Part shown: one piece after another, positions 18,197-26,405 of the stretch
Layout of the letters: each line of letters starts with the position of its first letter
Numbering within the stretch: the stretch's first letter is position 1
DNA from: CAILUG01 sp038125665
GTDB lineage: Bacteria > Pseudomonadota > Gammaproteobacteria > Pseudomonadales > Pseudohongiellaceae
DNA: 64,000 bases
Assembly (NCBI GenBank): GCA_038125665.1
Contig: JAYPEI010000003.1
Span: forward strand, 158,888 to 222,887
Reading direction: 5' to 3'
Translations under genes and position numbers: made by a program
The notes under the pieces: generated by a model
The model's database searches: none
What the model was told of the DNA's origin: nothing
The model's input: only the letters and a program-made list of their open reading frames with translations

Positions 18197-19081
18197 GTGA
18201 TGATCAATTTCGATTCTACAGCTTACAAGCTTCCTCCGCTCAATAAGAAAGAACTGGAGAGCTATTTTAATCGACTAAAAATTTCAACTAACCACTTAGA
18301 GGGTATTGAATGTAATTTTCCGACGCTACAACGGCTTCATTTTCTACACCCACAATCTATTCCCTTTGAAAATCTCGACTCCTACTGTGATCAGGTACCC
18401 AGTTTAAATCCAACTGATGTTTTTAATAAATTGGTAGTTAACGCCAGAGGAGGTTACTGTTTCGAGCATAACCAACTTTTTGCCCGTGTTTTAAAATCTC
18501 TAGGGTTCCAGGTGCAAGGTTTAAGAGCTAGAGTCCTCTGGCAACAACCGGAGGATTGCATTCCACCCAAGACACATCAGGCTTTATTAGTAAGGTCTCC
18601 GAGACAAAACGATGAGTTTTATTTAGTAGATGTTGGATTTGGCGGGCTCACCATGACTGCCCCTATCCTCTTGAACGAGACTAATGCTCAGCAAACTCCA
18701 AATGAACTCTTACGGATTTCTCCCACTGTCAACAGTAAAGATCCTAATAAATTTCTCCTCTGTGCACGTATAAATCAAAATTGGCAACCCATTTATAGTT
18801 TTTCTCTAGATGCTTCGAGTACCAGTGATTATGTCCAAGCTAATTGTTACGTTGCTACTTGGCCTCAATCGCGCTTCGTGAACCATATCATCGTTTCACG
18901 TGTTATGAAGAAAAAACGCTATGCTTTACTGGATAAAAAATTAAAAATCTATCAAGATGGTATGTTAGAGCATACTGAAATCTTTGCTAATGCTGATGCC
19001 CTTTGCCAGTGTCTGCAAGATATTTTTGGAATCGATCTAAGAACCAGACTTTCTCTGAAAGAAACTAGCTTAACGACTTGA
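18197..19081 (+). CDS. Arylamine N-acetyltransferase
   Basis: Transfers an acyl group from acyl-CoA to arylamines or hydrazines, cytoplasmic. The catalytic triad is visible: Cys88 in ARGGYCFEHN, His127 in KTHQALLV, and Asp145 in YLVDVGFGG. The FLHPQSIPFENLDSY segment is typical of the N-terminal domain, and the 294-residue length is slightly above the usual 270-280. Start is GTG at 18197 or, as likely, ATG at 18200; neither has a strong ribosome site. Physiological substrate unknown. Confidence 0.92.
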   Translation: MMINFDSTAYKLPPLNKKELESYFNRLKISTNHLEGIECNFPTLQRLHFLHPQSIPFENLDSYCDQVPSLNPTDVFNKLVVNARGGYCFEHNQLFARVLKSLGFQVQGLRARVLWQQPEDCIPPKTHQALLVRSPRQNDEFYLVDVGFGGLTMTAPILLNETNAQQTPNELLRISPTVNSKDPNKFLLCARINQNWQPIYSFSLDASSTSDYVQANCYVATWPQSRFVNHIIVSRVMKKKRYALLDKKLKIYQDGMLEHTEIFANADALCQCLQDIFGIDLRTRLSLKETSLTT

Positions 19082-19190
19082 ATCATACAGATCGCTTGAA
19101 TTTAGTGTTAGGAAATTAGCCGACCGTGCAATGTCGATAGGAAGGTACCTATAAATGGAATTAACAAATAACTAGAAGAGAACTACAGTC

Positions 19191-19931
19191 ATGACTCATA
19201 ACAGGCCACAGCTTGTGCCAAAATTAAAGTACTACGATTTGCTAATGGCAGCTTTTGTCACTGTTCTGCTTTGTTCTAACCTTATTGCGCCAGCTAAAGT
19301 AGGTTATGTGAACCTACCTGACTGGTTTGGTTTTGGGGAAGGTCTTAGCTTCGGTTCTGGAAACCTTTTTTTTCCTCTAGGCTACATTTTTGGAGATATC
19401 CTGACTGAAGTTTATGGTTACGCTCGTGCACGCAAAGTCATTTGGGCAGGTTTTTGTGCAATTATTTTTGCTTCGATAATGGCTTGGATTATTGTTCATT
19501 TGCCAGTCTCACCTGATGAGCCCTTTAATGCTGTGGTACAGCCTGCTGCAGAAGCTATATTTGGTAATACATGGCGAATAGTATTAGGCTCAATAGTAGC
19601 TTTTTGGGTCGGAGACTTCGCTAACTCTTACGTAATGGCACGCATGAAACTGTGGACGCAAGGTAAATGGCTTTGGAGTCGAACCATTGGCTCCACTTTG
19701 GTAGGCCAGGGTTTAGACAGCTTAATTTTCTACCCTATAGCCTTCGGTGGACTATGGACCTTCAACACGATTCTAGCAGTCATAGTATTTAATTGGATTT
19801 TTAAGGTGGCCGTAGAGGTGCTGATGACTCCTGTCACTTATATTGTCGTTGATGCTATTAAGAAAGCAGAGGGAGTAGATTACTATGACATTGGCACTGA
19901 TTTCACACCTTTCTCTTTGGAGATTCAATGA
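19191..19931 (+). CDS. Queuosine precursor transporter (YhhQ/DUF165)
   Basis: Inner-membrane importer for queuosine precursors (preQ0/preQ1 or queuine) used in tRNA modification. The 246-residue protein has about six hydrophobic segments. Family signatures are CSNLIAPAKV near the N-terminus, FPLGYIFGDILTEVYGYARARKVIWAG, the FWVGDFANSYVMARMK segment, and GSTLVGQGLDSLIFYPIAF. No other queuosine gene is in the window, and I see no preQ1 riboswitch in the 109-bp upstream region. The gene is convergent with the lactate permease gene across a hairpin. Confidence 0.92.
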   Translation: MTHNRPQLVPKLKYYDLLMAAFVTVLLCSNLIAPAKVGYVNLPDWFGFGEGLSFGSGNLFFPLGYIFGDILTEVYGYARARKVIWAGFCAIIFASIMAWIIVHLPVSPDEPFNAVVQPAAEAIFGNTWRIVLGSIVAFWVGDFANSYVMARMKLWTQGKWLWSRTIGSTLVGQGLDSLIFYPIAFGGLWTFNTILAVIVFNWIFKVAVEVLMTPVTYIVVDAIKKAEGVDYYDIGTDFTPFSLEIQ

Positions 19932-19954
19932 CCTTGCCAGAAAATTAACCCATG

Positions 19955-19984
19955 TGATCTGCCCCTTTAAAGTGAGGCAGATCA
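19955..19984. terminator. Hairpin between convergent queuosine transporter and lactate permease genes
   Basis: A perfect 9-bp inverted repeat (TGATCTGCC at 19955-19963 and GGCAGATCA at 19976-19984) with a 12-base loop lies in the 96-bp space between two converging genes. There is no T run on either side, so it may be a Rho-assisted or mRNA-stabilising hairpin serving both directions. Confidence 0.5.
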
Positions 19985-20027
19985 TACACTAGGCAATCAA
20001 TACTTTTATTCAAGCTGAATATCTCTC

Positions 20028-21638
20028 TTAAAAACTATAGGCGTAAACCATAGACAACATTCCGAGTACGCTGGCAAGAAAAATACTGTGCTTGAATGTG
20101 AATCTCATCAATTCACTTTCCTGCGCTCTAGCCATGCCAGTAGCTGCCACGGCTACGGCTAATGACTGCAAGGAAATCATCTTACCCATCACCCCGCCAG
20201 CTGAGTTGGCGGCGGCCATCATGGCAGGATCTAAGCCCAACTGGTTGGCTGTAATAACCTGCAAATTACCAAACAATGCATTGGCAGAGGTATCAGAGCC
20301 TGTAAGGAATACACCTAACCAACCAAGTAAGGCACTAAAGAATGGGAAGAGTGCTCCAGTTGCTGCGAAAGCCATACCCAGAGTCACTATCGCTCCGGAG
20401 TAATTCATCAGGAGTGCTAAACCTACCACAGAACCAATGGTGAGCAAGGAAAATGCCATCTGTTGTAATACCGAACCCAACAAGCGGAAATATTGACCTA
20501 GTGGCATACGCAGAATAAGAGCTGCAACGAAACCGGCGAGCGCACAGGCAGTACCAGCAGCAGCTAACCAGTCAAATTTGTAAATCGCAGCATAAGGACG
20601 AGCTTCAGACACAACTGGCGCACTCTGAATAACTAAATCATGTAAGCCCGGCCAAGCGAAACTGACAGTAGCATTACCCAGTAGCTCTTTTCCTTGCGGG
20701 CTGCCCCAAACCAAAACAAAAATAACAAGTAGGATGTATGGTGACCAAGCTTTAAGCGTCTCACCTGTAGAATGCTCTCTCACTGTGAGAGACGCGATCT
20801 GATCTCCAGCCAAGACAAATTGATCATTGGGTTGCCAAACCTTAAATAGACCAACCAAACCAAGAATCGCCGCCATCGCAGCTAAAATATCCGTCAATTG
20901 GGGGCCTATATAATTAGACACAAGGAATTGTACTGAAGCAAAACAACCGCCACAAACCAACGCGGCTGGAATGACCCCACGAAGTGCCTTTACTCCCCCC
21001 ATTACCATCACAAGATAAGCAGGTATAAATATTGAAATTGGTGCGCACAACCTTCCAACCCAAGCACTTAGTGTGAGCTCATCAAGACCCGTAATGCTTG
21101 CTAATGTCACCACAGGGATACCAATCGAACCAAAGGCAACAGGTGCTGTATTAGCAAGTAGACAAATACCTGCTGCGAAGAAGGGTGAAAAACCAAGACC
21201 AGCAAGCATTGCCGCCGCAACTGCCACTGGCGTTCCAAAGCCAGATGCACCCTCAATAAAAGCACCGAAAGCGAAAGCGATCAGCATTGCTTGTAAACGT
21301 CGATCAGCTGTGAGTCCACCTATGGAATCCTTGATAATTTCAAAACGTCCAGTATCAAGTGTTACTCGGTACATTACAATTGCCCAATAAACAATCCAAC
21401 CGATTGGGAAAAGTCCTTGAGCGGCTCCGTAAGCAGTCGCGTTCAGGGCAAGATTCATCGGCATTTTGAAAAATAAGATTGAAATAGCAAGTGCAGTGGC
21501 AAGCCCAGAAACTGCAGCAACCCAAGCGGGTTTTTTTAAAATGCCAATTAACGTAAGTAACACAAAAATCGGAATGGCGGCTAAAGTTGCTGATAAAGCT
21601 AGACTATCCGCAATTGGCATGTAGTTCTGTTGCCACAT
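20028..21638 (-). CDS. lldP: L-lactate permease
   Basis: Proton-linked L-lactate/glycolate uptake permease of the LctP family in the inner membrane, 536 residues with about 12-14 hydrophobic segments. I chose the ATG at 21638 because AAGGGG lies just upstream and the protein then begins MWQQNYMPI, like known members; the frame extends 27 codons further upstream without support. Signatures are GAFIEGASGFGTPVAVAAAML, GSDTSANALFGNLQV and NSAGGVMGKMISLQS near the C-terminus. No lactate dehydrogenase or regulator is adjacent. Probably the lactate uptake route; the transporter alone does not show which isomer is used. Confidence 0.93.
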   Translation of the reverse strand: MWQQNYMPIADSLALSATLAAIPIFVLLTLIGILKKPAWVAAVSGLATALAISILFFKMPMNLALNATAYGAAQGLFPIGWIVYWAIVMYRVTLDTGRFEIIKDSIGGLTADRRLQAMLIAFAFGAFIEGASGFGTPVAVAAAMLAGLGFSPFFAAGICLLANTAPVAFGSIGIPVVTLASITGLDELTLSAWVGRLCAPISIFIPAYLVMVMGGVKALRGVIPAALVCGGCFASVQFLVSNYIGPQLTDILAAMAAILGLVGLFKVWQPNDQFVLAGDQIASLTVREHSTGETLKAWSPYILLVIFVLVWGSPQGKELLGNATVSFAWPGLHDLVIQSAPVVSEARPYAAIYKFDWLAAAGTACALAGFVAALILRMPLGQYFRLLGSVLQQMAFSLLTIGSVVGLALLMNYSGAIVTLGMAFAATGALFPFFSALLGWLGVFLTGSDTSANALFGNLQVITANQLGLDPAMMAAANSAGGVMGKMISLQSLAVAVAATGMARAQESELMRFTFKHSIFLASVLGMLSMVYAYSF

Positions 21639-21769
21639 GATATGATCCCCTTTGAACACTTGTTTATAATATAAAGTTGGTATTACATAGTCTCCTAGCA
21701 CGATTAGCAACAAGAACAACTAAAAAATATCCCGGAATAAACTCTCAGGATCTCCATTGAGGTAAGAAT

Positions 21770-22765
21770 ATGCAAAAAATAACTAAAATAGTTAGAAAGT
21801 GTTTTTCATTAACCCAATGCAAAGTACTAAGGCACTTTTTTAAGGCTCTCTGCCTACAGGTGGCTTTATTAGGTGTCTCTATAAATTCTAGCAATGCCCA
21901 GTTGACCTGTGATCGCAACTGTTTAGAGGGTTTTGTTTCTCTATATTTTGACGCACTCATTAGCAATGACGCCACCACTTTGCCACTAGCTGAAGATTTA
22001 CGCCTAACAGAAAATGGCATGTCCTTACCAATTCATGCGACATTTTGGGAGACAGCGTCTTCTGTCAGTTATCGATGGGATATTGTGAATACACGACTAG
22101 GTGATACGGGCACAGAGGCTATCATTGAAAATAGCGATGGTTCCCAAACTATGATGGCTTTACGTTTAAAAGTTGAAAAATCACAAATTACTGAAATAGA
22201 GACAATCAAGGTCAATGAAGGAGATGCTGGTAGACTTTGGAATCCTGAGGATCTTCTCAGCAAATCAGTTTCTCACCATCTTAAGCTGTCGATTGTCCCC
22301 GCTGAACGTGATTCTTATTATCGCCTTATTGCTGCTGCTGAAAGTTATTGGCGTGCCTTTCAGACCAACGGCACACCTGAGTATCATCCAGCAGATTTAC
22401 TACCAGATATCAATCGTTTCGAAAATGGATTACAAACCACTGGTTACCTACCTAATGGAACTTTTCGCGACACTGCTCAGGGATTCCATCAGGGGTCTTT
22501 CATAGGACGCAATCTATGGGATAGACGTTACTCAGTAGTAGATGAGGAGCGTGGAATTGTGCTATCGATGGTTCGTTTTGGTTTGAAAGAGGGTATGGAA
22601 AGCCAAAGTACTGCCACATCTAATGCCAGAATTGTGGCTGAGTTTTTTACTGTAAAAAAGGGCATGATTCAAGAAATTCATGCTGTCTTATTTAATGTAG
22701 ATGACGACCTGCCAACCTACTGGGATGCCGATTATGGTCCAGATCGAGGAGCTGTTAATTGGTAA
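21770..22765 (+). CDS. Exported protein with two NTF2-like domains, function unknown
   Basis: A 331-residue protein with a long N-terminal signal-like region (hydrophobic stretch ending near NSSNAQLTC, then mature CDRNC). Two similar modules follow, at about 45-150 and 185-315. Each starts with a helix pair (LEGFVSLYFDALISND; YYRLIAAAESYWRAFQTN) and ends with strands ending in an EI motif (KSQITEIETIKVNEGD; KKGMIQEIHAVLFNV). This pattern resembles duplicated NTF2-like proteins of the DUF8021 type. GAGG precedes the ATG. No catalytic residue set is obvious. Immediately downstream is a small peptide unit and an intrinsic terminator that may end its transcript. Confidence 0.7.
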   Translation: MQKITKIVRKCFSLTQCKVLRHFFKALCLQVALLGVSINSSNAQLTCDRNCLEGFVSLYFDALISNDATTLPLAEDLRLTENGMSLPIHATFWETASSVSYRWDIVNTRLGDTGTEAIIENSDGSQTMMALRLKVEKSQITEIETIKVNEGDAGRLWNPEDLLSKSVSHHLKLSIVPAERDSYYRLIAAAESYWRAFQTNGTPEYHPADLLPDINRFENGLQTTGYLPNGTFRDTAQGFHQGSFIGRNLWDRRYSVVDEERGIVLSMVRFGLKEGMESQSTATSNARIVAEFFTVKKGMIQEIHAVLFNVDDDLPTYWDADYGPDRGAVNW

Positions 22766-22784
22766 CGCAATTCCATCAAAAGTA

Positions 22785-22813
22785 TTGACAGTACCTTTAC
22801 TCAGTCTTACCCT
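22785..22813 (+). promoter_or_regulatory. Possible sigma-70 promoter for the 25-residue ORF
   Basis: A perfect TTGACA lies at 22785-22790, followed after 17 bases by TACCCT at 22808-22813, which matches three of six -10 positions. Transcription from here would give a leader of about 20-30 nt before the strong ribosome site. The weak -10 element makes this tentative. Confidence 0.35.
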
Positions 22814-22836
22814 AGGTTCATGTTCAACAGCGAAGA

Positions 22837-22849
22837 AAGGAGGTGATCC
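22837..22849 (+). promoter_or_regulatory. Extended Shine-Dalgarno sequence
   Basis: AAGGAGGTGATCC is an uninterrupted 13-base complement of the 3' end of gammaproteobacterial 16S rRNA (GGATCACCTCCTT). Its GGAGG core ends 7 bases before ATG 22851. Such full-length complementarity is rare and fixes the start of the small ORF that follows. Confidence 0.8.
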
Positions 22850-22850
22850 A

Positions 22851-22928
22851 ATGTCTAGTGATATGTGTAGGGTTTCAATGGATGTAGGTGTAATCAATGA
22901 ACTCGGGGCTAATCTCCTGAGGAAATGA
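22851..22928 (+). CDS. Small ORF, 25 residues, unknown
   Basis: A short frame of 25 codons beginning ATG TCT AGT and ending LLRK, preceded by a 13-base perfect anti-Shine-Dalgarno match and followed 59 bp later by an intrinsic terminator. The peptide has one Cys, three Met and mixed charge, with no obvious membrane segment. The same frame is open upstream, where it reads VLTVPLLSLTLGSC, a lipobox-like stretch, so an alternative is a roughly 47-residue lipoprotein from a TTG at 22785 or a longer product from ATG 22734. The ribosome site favours the 25-residue product. No similarity recognised. Confidence 0.5.
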   Translation: MSSDMCRVSMDVGVINELGANLLRK

Positions 22929-23232
22929 TCACCCTTCTGCTAGTTTGTAAATGGTAGATTGATTCATTGCAACCTCCATTCACGAAAGGGAGCCTAGAGG
23001 CTCCCTTTTTTTGAGAATTTATTCACTTTATTTCCCCACAGACTTCAGAAAATATTTTTTAGGACCTTTGAGTTGATTATTATTTATGTAAACTCTTCTG
23101 ATATACATGTATCTACCTCTTTGAGTTATCAATCCCTAATTTAAGCAAATTCTTCCCTGAGATTAACTCTTTGCATAAAGATAGAAATTTTTCTAGTGAC
23201 ACTAATTGGTAATCATTTTGTACAATCCACCC
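22929..23232. other. Intergenic region before dinB
   Basis: Apart from the terminator at 22988-23012 this 304-bp region is AT-rich. A palindrome-like ATACATGTAT at 23101-23110 lies upstream of dinB, but it lacks the CTG and CAG ends of a gammaproteobacterial LexA box. Nothing else was recognised. Confidence 0.5.
22988..23012 (+). terminator. Rho-independent terminator
   Basis: GGGAGCC (22988-22994), loop TAGA, GGCTCCC (22999-23005), then seven T. Three A before the stem pair with the first T, lengthening it. It ends the transcript of the small ORF and probably also of the NTF2-like gene upstream. Confidence 0.93.
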
Positions 23233-24312
23233 ATGCCAGTAAAGTCCAAACATAACAGTAAAATTATTCACTGCGACTGCGACTGTTTTTTTGCTGCAGT
23301 AGAAATTCGTGAAGATCCTAAATTACGAGGATTACCTGTTGCTGTCGGCGGTGATAAGGATCGTAGGGGGGTAATTGCTACATGTAATTACGAAGCAAGG
23401 CACTACGGTGTGCGCTCGGCAATGGCAACATCATCGGCACGAAAATTATGTCCCGACCTAGTAGTAATTCCTCCACGCGGAGAGCTATATAGAGAAGTGA
23501 GCCAGCAGATATTTGCTATTTATGCACGTTATACGGATCTTATTGAACCTGTTTCGCTAGATGAAGCTTACTTGGATGTCAGCGAGAGCTCCGCCTGCAA
23601 AGGTTCCGCAACATTGATTGCTCGTGAGATTCGTCAGGTAGTAAAGACTGAGACAGGCCTTACCATCTCAGCGGGAGTGGCGCCCAACAAATTTCTCGCG
23701 AAAATTTCCAGTGACTGGAACAAGCCAGATGGTCTGTTCGTTCTTGCACCTTCAGAGGTTGCTGATTTTATTCAAACTCTAAAAGTCAGTAAATTACCAG
23801 GAGTTGGGCCCGTAACTACCCAGCGCTTACTCATCCTTGGTTTGGATACGTGCAAGCAGTTGCAAGAATGGTCTTTATCTCAGCTGATGACTGAATTTGG
23901 TTCATTTGGTAATCGGCTCCACGGGCTATGTCGTGGCATTGATGATAGACCTGTCAGAACAGAGCGCGAACGAAAATCAATTAGTGTTGAGAGTACTTTC
24001 ACTCAAGACCTCCCAAATATCGATAGTTGCTTAAGTGAAATACCTCACCTTTTAGCTAATCTGGAGACCAGGCTTAGCAGACATCGCTCAGACTTTGTCA
24101 TTGGTAAGCAATTTGTAAAAATTAAATTTGCAGATTTTGTTAGTACAACGGTCGAAGCACATGCTAGTGAACTTGATCTAGCCCACTTTGAAGAGCTTTG
24201 TCGTACGGGATTTTCACGCCGCAACCGTCCTGTTAGATTATTGGGTTTAGGTGTGCGGGCCAAACCACGGCCAGCTTTTGAACAATTAATATTACCTTTA
24301 CAGAAGAAATAA
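23233..24312 (+). CDS. dinB: DNA polymerase IV
   Basis: Y-family translesion polymerase, 359 residues from the ATG at 23233 (a TTG nine codons upstream keeps the frame open but has no support). Catalytic residues are visible: Asp15 in HCDCDCFFAAVE and the SLDEAYLDV motif with the Asp-Glu pair. GVAPNKFLAKISSDWNKPDG is the palm signature, KLPGVGPVT the helix-hairpin-helix, and the C-terminal little-finger domain starts near RKSISVESTF. The C-terminus lacks a clear beta-clamp QLxLF-type peptide; QLILPLQKK at the very end may serve. greB starts 6 bp downstream, so the two are likely co-transcribed. Confidence 0.95.
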   Translation: MPVKSKHNSKIIHCDCDCFFAAVEIREDPKLRGLPVAVGGDKDRRGVIATCNYEARHYGVRSAMATSSARKLCPDLVVIPPRGELYREVSQQIFAIYARYTDLIEPVSLDEAYLDVSESSACKGSATLIAREIRQVVKTETGLTISAGVAPNKFLAKISSDWNKPDGLFVLAPSEVADFIQTLKVSKLPGVGPVTTQRLLILGLDTCKQLQEWSLSQLMTEFGSFGNRLHGLCRGIDDRPVRTERERKSISVESTFTQDLPNIDSCLSEIPHLLANLETRLSRHRSDFVIGKQFVKIKFADFVSTTVEAHASELDLAHFEELCRTGFSRRNRPVRLLGLGVRAKPRPAFEQLILPLQKK

Positions 24313-24318
24313 TAAATA

Positions 24319-24831
24319 ATGTCCCGATATCGCACCCCGTTTCCTGTATCTTCACCTTACATCACACCCAAGGGTGAAGCTCGTTTGCGTAAAGAACTAG
24401 AATATTTGTGGAGAGTTGAAAGGCCAGATGTCACGCGCTCAGTCACTGCTGCTGCTGCGCAGGGAGATCGATCTGAAAATGCTGAATATACTTACGGCAA
24501 AAAACGCTTACGTGAAATTGATCGTCGAGTGCGATACCTTCGCAAAAGACTAGAAGTGCTCAAAGTAGTGAACACGCTACCAACCGATAGAAAAAAGGCT
24601 TGGTTTGGAGCCTGGGTAAAAGTAATGGATGAAAACTGGATTGAAACCCAATACCGATTAGTAGGAGCCGATGAAATCGATCCTCAACACAACCACATTA
24701 GTATTGATTCAATCATGGGGCGTAACTTACTAGGAAAATCAGTCGATAGTGATTTCACTATCGAAACTCCTTCCGGTAGCAAAGAATTTGTCTTAACTGC
24801 TGTTTGGTATGAGCAGGAGCAACCTTTGTGA
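24319..24831 (+). CDS. greB: Transcription elongation factor GreB
   Basis: Rescues backtracked RNA polymerase by stimulating transcript cleavage. The 170-residue length is normal. The N-terminal coiled coil contains YITPKGEARLRKELEYLWRVERPDVT and AAAQGDRSENAEYTYGKKRLREIDRR, with the acidic tip (GDRSENAEY). The C-terminal FKBP-like domain holds ISIDSIMGRNLLGKSVDSDF. Longer basic patches than GreA (RKRLEVLKV) assign it to GreB. It follows dinB by 6 bp and overlaps the next gene by 4 bases. Confidence 0.95.
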   Translation: MSRYRTPFPVSSPYITPKGEARLRKELEYLWRVERPDVTRSVTAAAAQGDRSENAEYTYGKKRLREIDRRVRYLRKRLEVLKVVNTLPTDRKKAWFGAWVKVMDENWIETQYRLVGADEIDPQHNHISIDSIMGRNLLGKSVDSDFTIETPSGSKEFVLTAVWYEQEQPL

Positions 24832-25838
24832 TTAGGCGCATTGCTGTATTAACTTACCCACGAGTGCTAGGTACTAGTATCACTATACCTTTAGAAATGT
24901 TGTATGCAGCAGATGTGATACAACGAATTAAAGCCAAACCCCACGAACCTCTTCGAATTGAGCTTGTCAGCCAAGATGGATCGCCAGCTAGTCTAACCAC
25001 AGGGCTGAGGCTTACTCCAACTACTTCGTTAACTACTGCAGTCGCTCCTGATCTTATTATATTACCAGCAATGTGGGGAAATCCCCTGGGTTCTCTTCTT
25101 CGAGATTCAGAGGTATTGGATTGGTTATTACATCATGCAGGTAGAGGATGCTTGTTCTGTGCAATCGGAACAGGGTCATTTTTCTTAGCAGAGGCTGGTC
25201 TGCTTCACGGCAAGGTAGCTACCACTCACTGGTACTATTTCTCTACTTTTGAAAATCGTTATCCCGAGGTCCATTGTCAACGTGAACGCTTTATAACGAG
25301 AGCAGGACAAATTTATTGTGCCGGCAGCGTAAACTCAGTAAGGGACGTTATGTTACATTTTATTGAACAAGACTACGGAAGTGAAATCGCAGGGCAGGTC
25401 TCACAACACTTCACTCATGAAATCAAGAGCACTTACACCACTCAGTTTCTTCACAGCGGTATGGAGCAGATGCATGGAGACGAGACGATTGTGGAAGTTC
25501 AAGATTGGTTACACAATCAATTCCACCGAAGTTTAACTTTAAAGGAGATTGCCAACCAATTTGAGTTATCAGTTCGAACTTTGAACCGTCGGTTTAAATT
25601 AGCAACAGGTACTAGTCCTATTCACTACCTCCAGCAAATTAGACTGAATGCTGCAAAAGAGTTATTGAGAAATACTAATCTGAGCATTGCCGAGGTTGCC
25701 GTTAATTGTGGCTACCTAGACAACTCTTATTTCGCAGCTCAATTCAAGCTGCAAATGGGTAAAGCTCCAAGCGCCTACCGTGAGCTGGTGCGCCCGAAGC
25801 TTTTCTCTGTTAACGAAACTCAAGCCACTGCAGATTGA
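24828..25838 (+). CDS. GlxA-type transcriptional regulator (DJ-1/PfpI plus AraC domains)
   Basis: A 336-residue regulator. Residues about 5-190 form a DJ-1/PfpI-like domain (AVLTYPRVLGTSITIPLEMLYAADV; CLFCAIGTGSFFLAEAGLL in the nucleophile-elbow region with Cys-Ala-Ile), which senses a small ligand. Residues about 225-325 are a double helix-turn-helix AraC domain (LTLKEIANQFELSVRTLNRRFKLATGTSPIHYLQQIRL and LSIAEVAVNCGYLDNSYFAAQFKLQMGKAPSAYR). GTG start overlaps the greB stop by 4 bases, so translation may be coupled. Such regulators often control amino-acid or carnitine catabolism; target unknown. It converges with hpf, overlapping it by 19 bases. Confidence 0.9.
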   Translation: MIRRIAVLTYPRVLGTSITIPLEMLYAADVIQRIKAKPHEPLRIELVSQDGSPASLTTGLRLTPTTSLTTAVAPDLIILPAMWGNPLGSLLRDSEVLDWLLHHAGRGCLFCAIGTGSFFLAEAGLLHGKVATTHWYYFSTFENRYPEVHCQRERFITRAGQIYCAGSVNSVRDVMLHFIEQDYGSEIAGQVSQHFTHEIKSTYTTQFLHSGMEQMHGDETIVEVQDWLHNQFHRSLTLKEIANQFELSVRTLNRRFKLATGTSPIHYLQQIRLNAAKELLRNTNLSIAEVAVNCGYLDNSYFAAQFKLQMGKAPSAYRELVRPKLFSVNETQATAD

Positions 25839-26206
25839 TCGTTTGCTTCCTCAATCAATTCAGGAGGGGGAGTTCGTCTTGCTTTGCGTTCTTTTTCTGT
25901 GATCGATTTTAATCGACGCTCCAGCGCATCAAAGGAGTCGCGGATAGCAACGTATATGTCTTCGTGTTGATGTTTATCATGTTGGTCGTTTGTAACACTA
26001 ACATCATGATTAGGAATGTGCACCTCAAGGCCAACATGATAGACGTTACCTTTGTGCTGATGATTATGCGGTGCTTCCAGTATGATGCGTAAACTCTGAA
26101 TGTTGTCCTTATATCTACTAAGCTTCTCAACTCTCTTCTTAATGGCCATCTCAACAGCATCGGAGTGGTCGAGACCTCTAAAGACTACTTGTGTACTATT
26201 GATCAT
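25820..26206 (-). CDS. Ribosome hibernation/HPF-RaiA family protein
   Basis: Ribosome-binding protein that inactivates or stabilises ribosomes under stress or in stationary phase. From the ATG at 26206, preceded by AAAGGAGGT, the product is 128 residues and begins MINSTQVVFRGLDHSD. The alternating beta-alpha pattern with VEKLSRYKDNIQSLRIILEAPHNHQHKGNVYHVGLEVHIP and IYVAIRDSFDALERRLKSITEKERKARR is the family core. It belongs to the short form without the dimerisation domain. A His-rich region in the middle is unusual. A good sigma-70 promoter is at 26274-26302. Tail-to-tail overlap with the GlxA-type gene is 19 bases. Confidence 0.88.
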   Translation of the reverse strand: MINSTQVVFRGLDHSDAVEMAIKKRVEKLSRYKDNIQSLRIILEAPHNHQHKGNVYHVGLEVHIPNHDVSVTNDQHDKHQHEDIYVAIRDSFDALERRLKSITEKERKARRTPPPELIEEANDQSAVA

Positions 26207-26273
26207 GCATACCTCCTTTTGACTTGAAATATCCAAATAACACGGAGTAACAACGAATCAGTTGTCACTTATA

Positions 26274-26302
26274 GATATAGTACTTTGAAAGCCCTGCGTC
26301 AA
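26274..26302 (-). promoter_or_regulatory. Sigma-70-like promoter of the HPF-family gene
   Basis: On the minus strand, TTGACG (complement of 26297-26302) is followed after exactly 17 bases by TATATC (complement of 26274-26279), about 65 bp upstream of the ATG. An inverted repeat CTGCGT/ACGCAG overlaps the -35 region and may be an operator. Confidence 0.65.
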
Positions 26303-26405
26303 TTGATTTAACGCAGAATTAACAAAAACTAACTCAAGAAAAAAAATGAAAAAATAACTAAACAACAACTTGCCACACCACATTAAAAGTGTTTGTATAG
26401 TAAGA

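Noticed and set aside
19082..19190. preQ1 riboswitch upstream of the queuosine transporter
   Set aside because: I could not find the aptamer's conserved loop and tail; only general AT-rich sequence is present.
23101..23110. LexA-like palindrome upstream of dinB
   Set aside because: The centre is palindromic (ATACATGTAT) but the CTG and CAG half-sites are missing.
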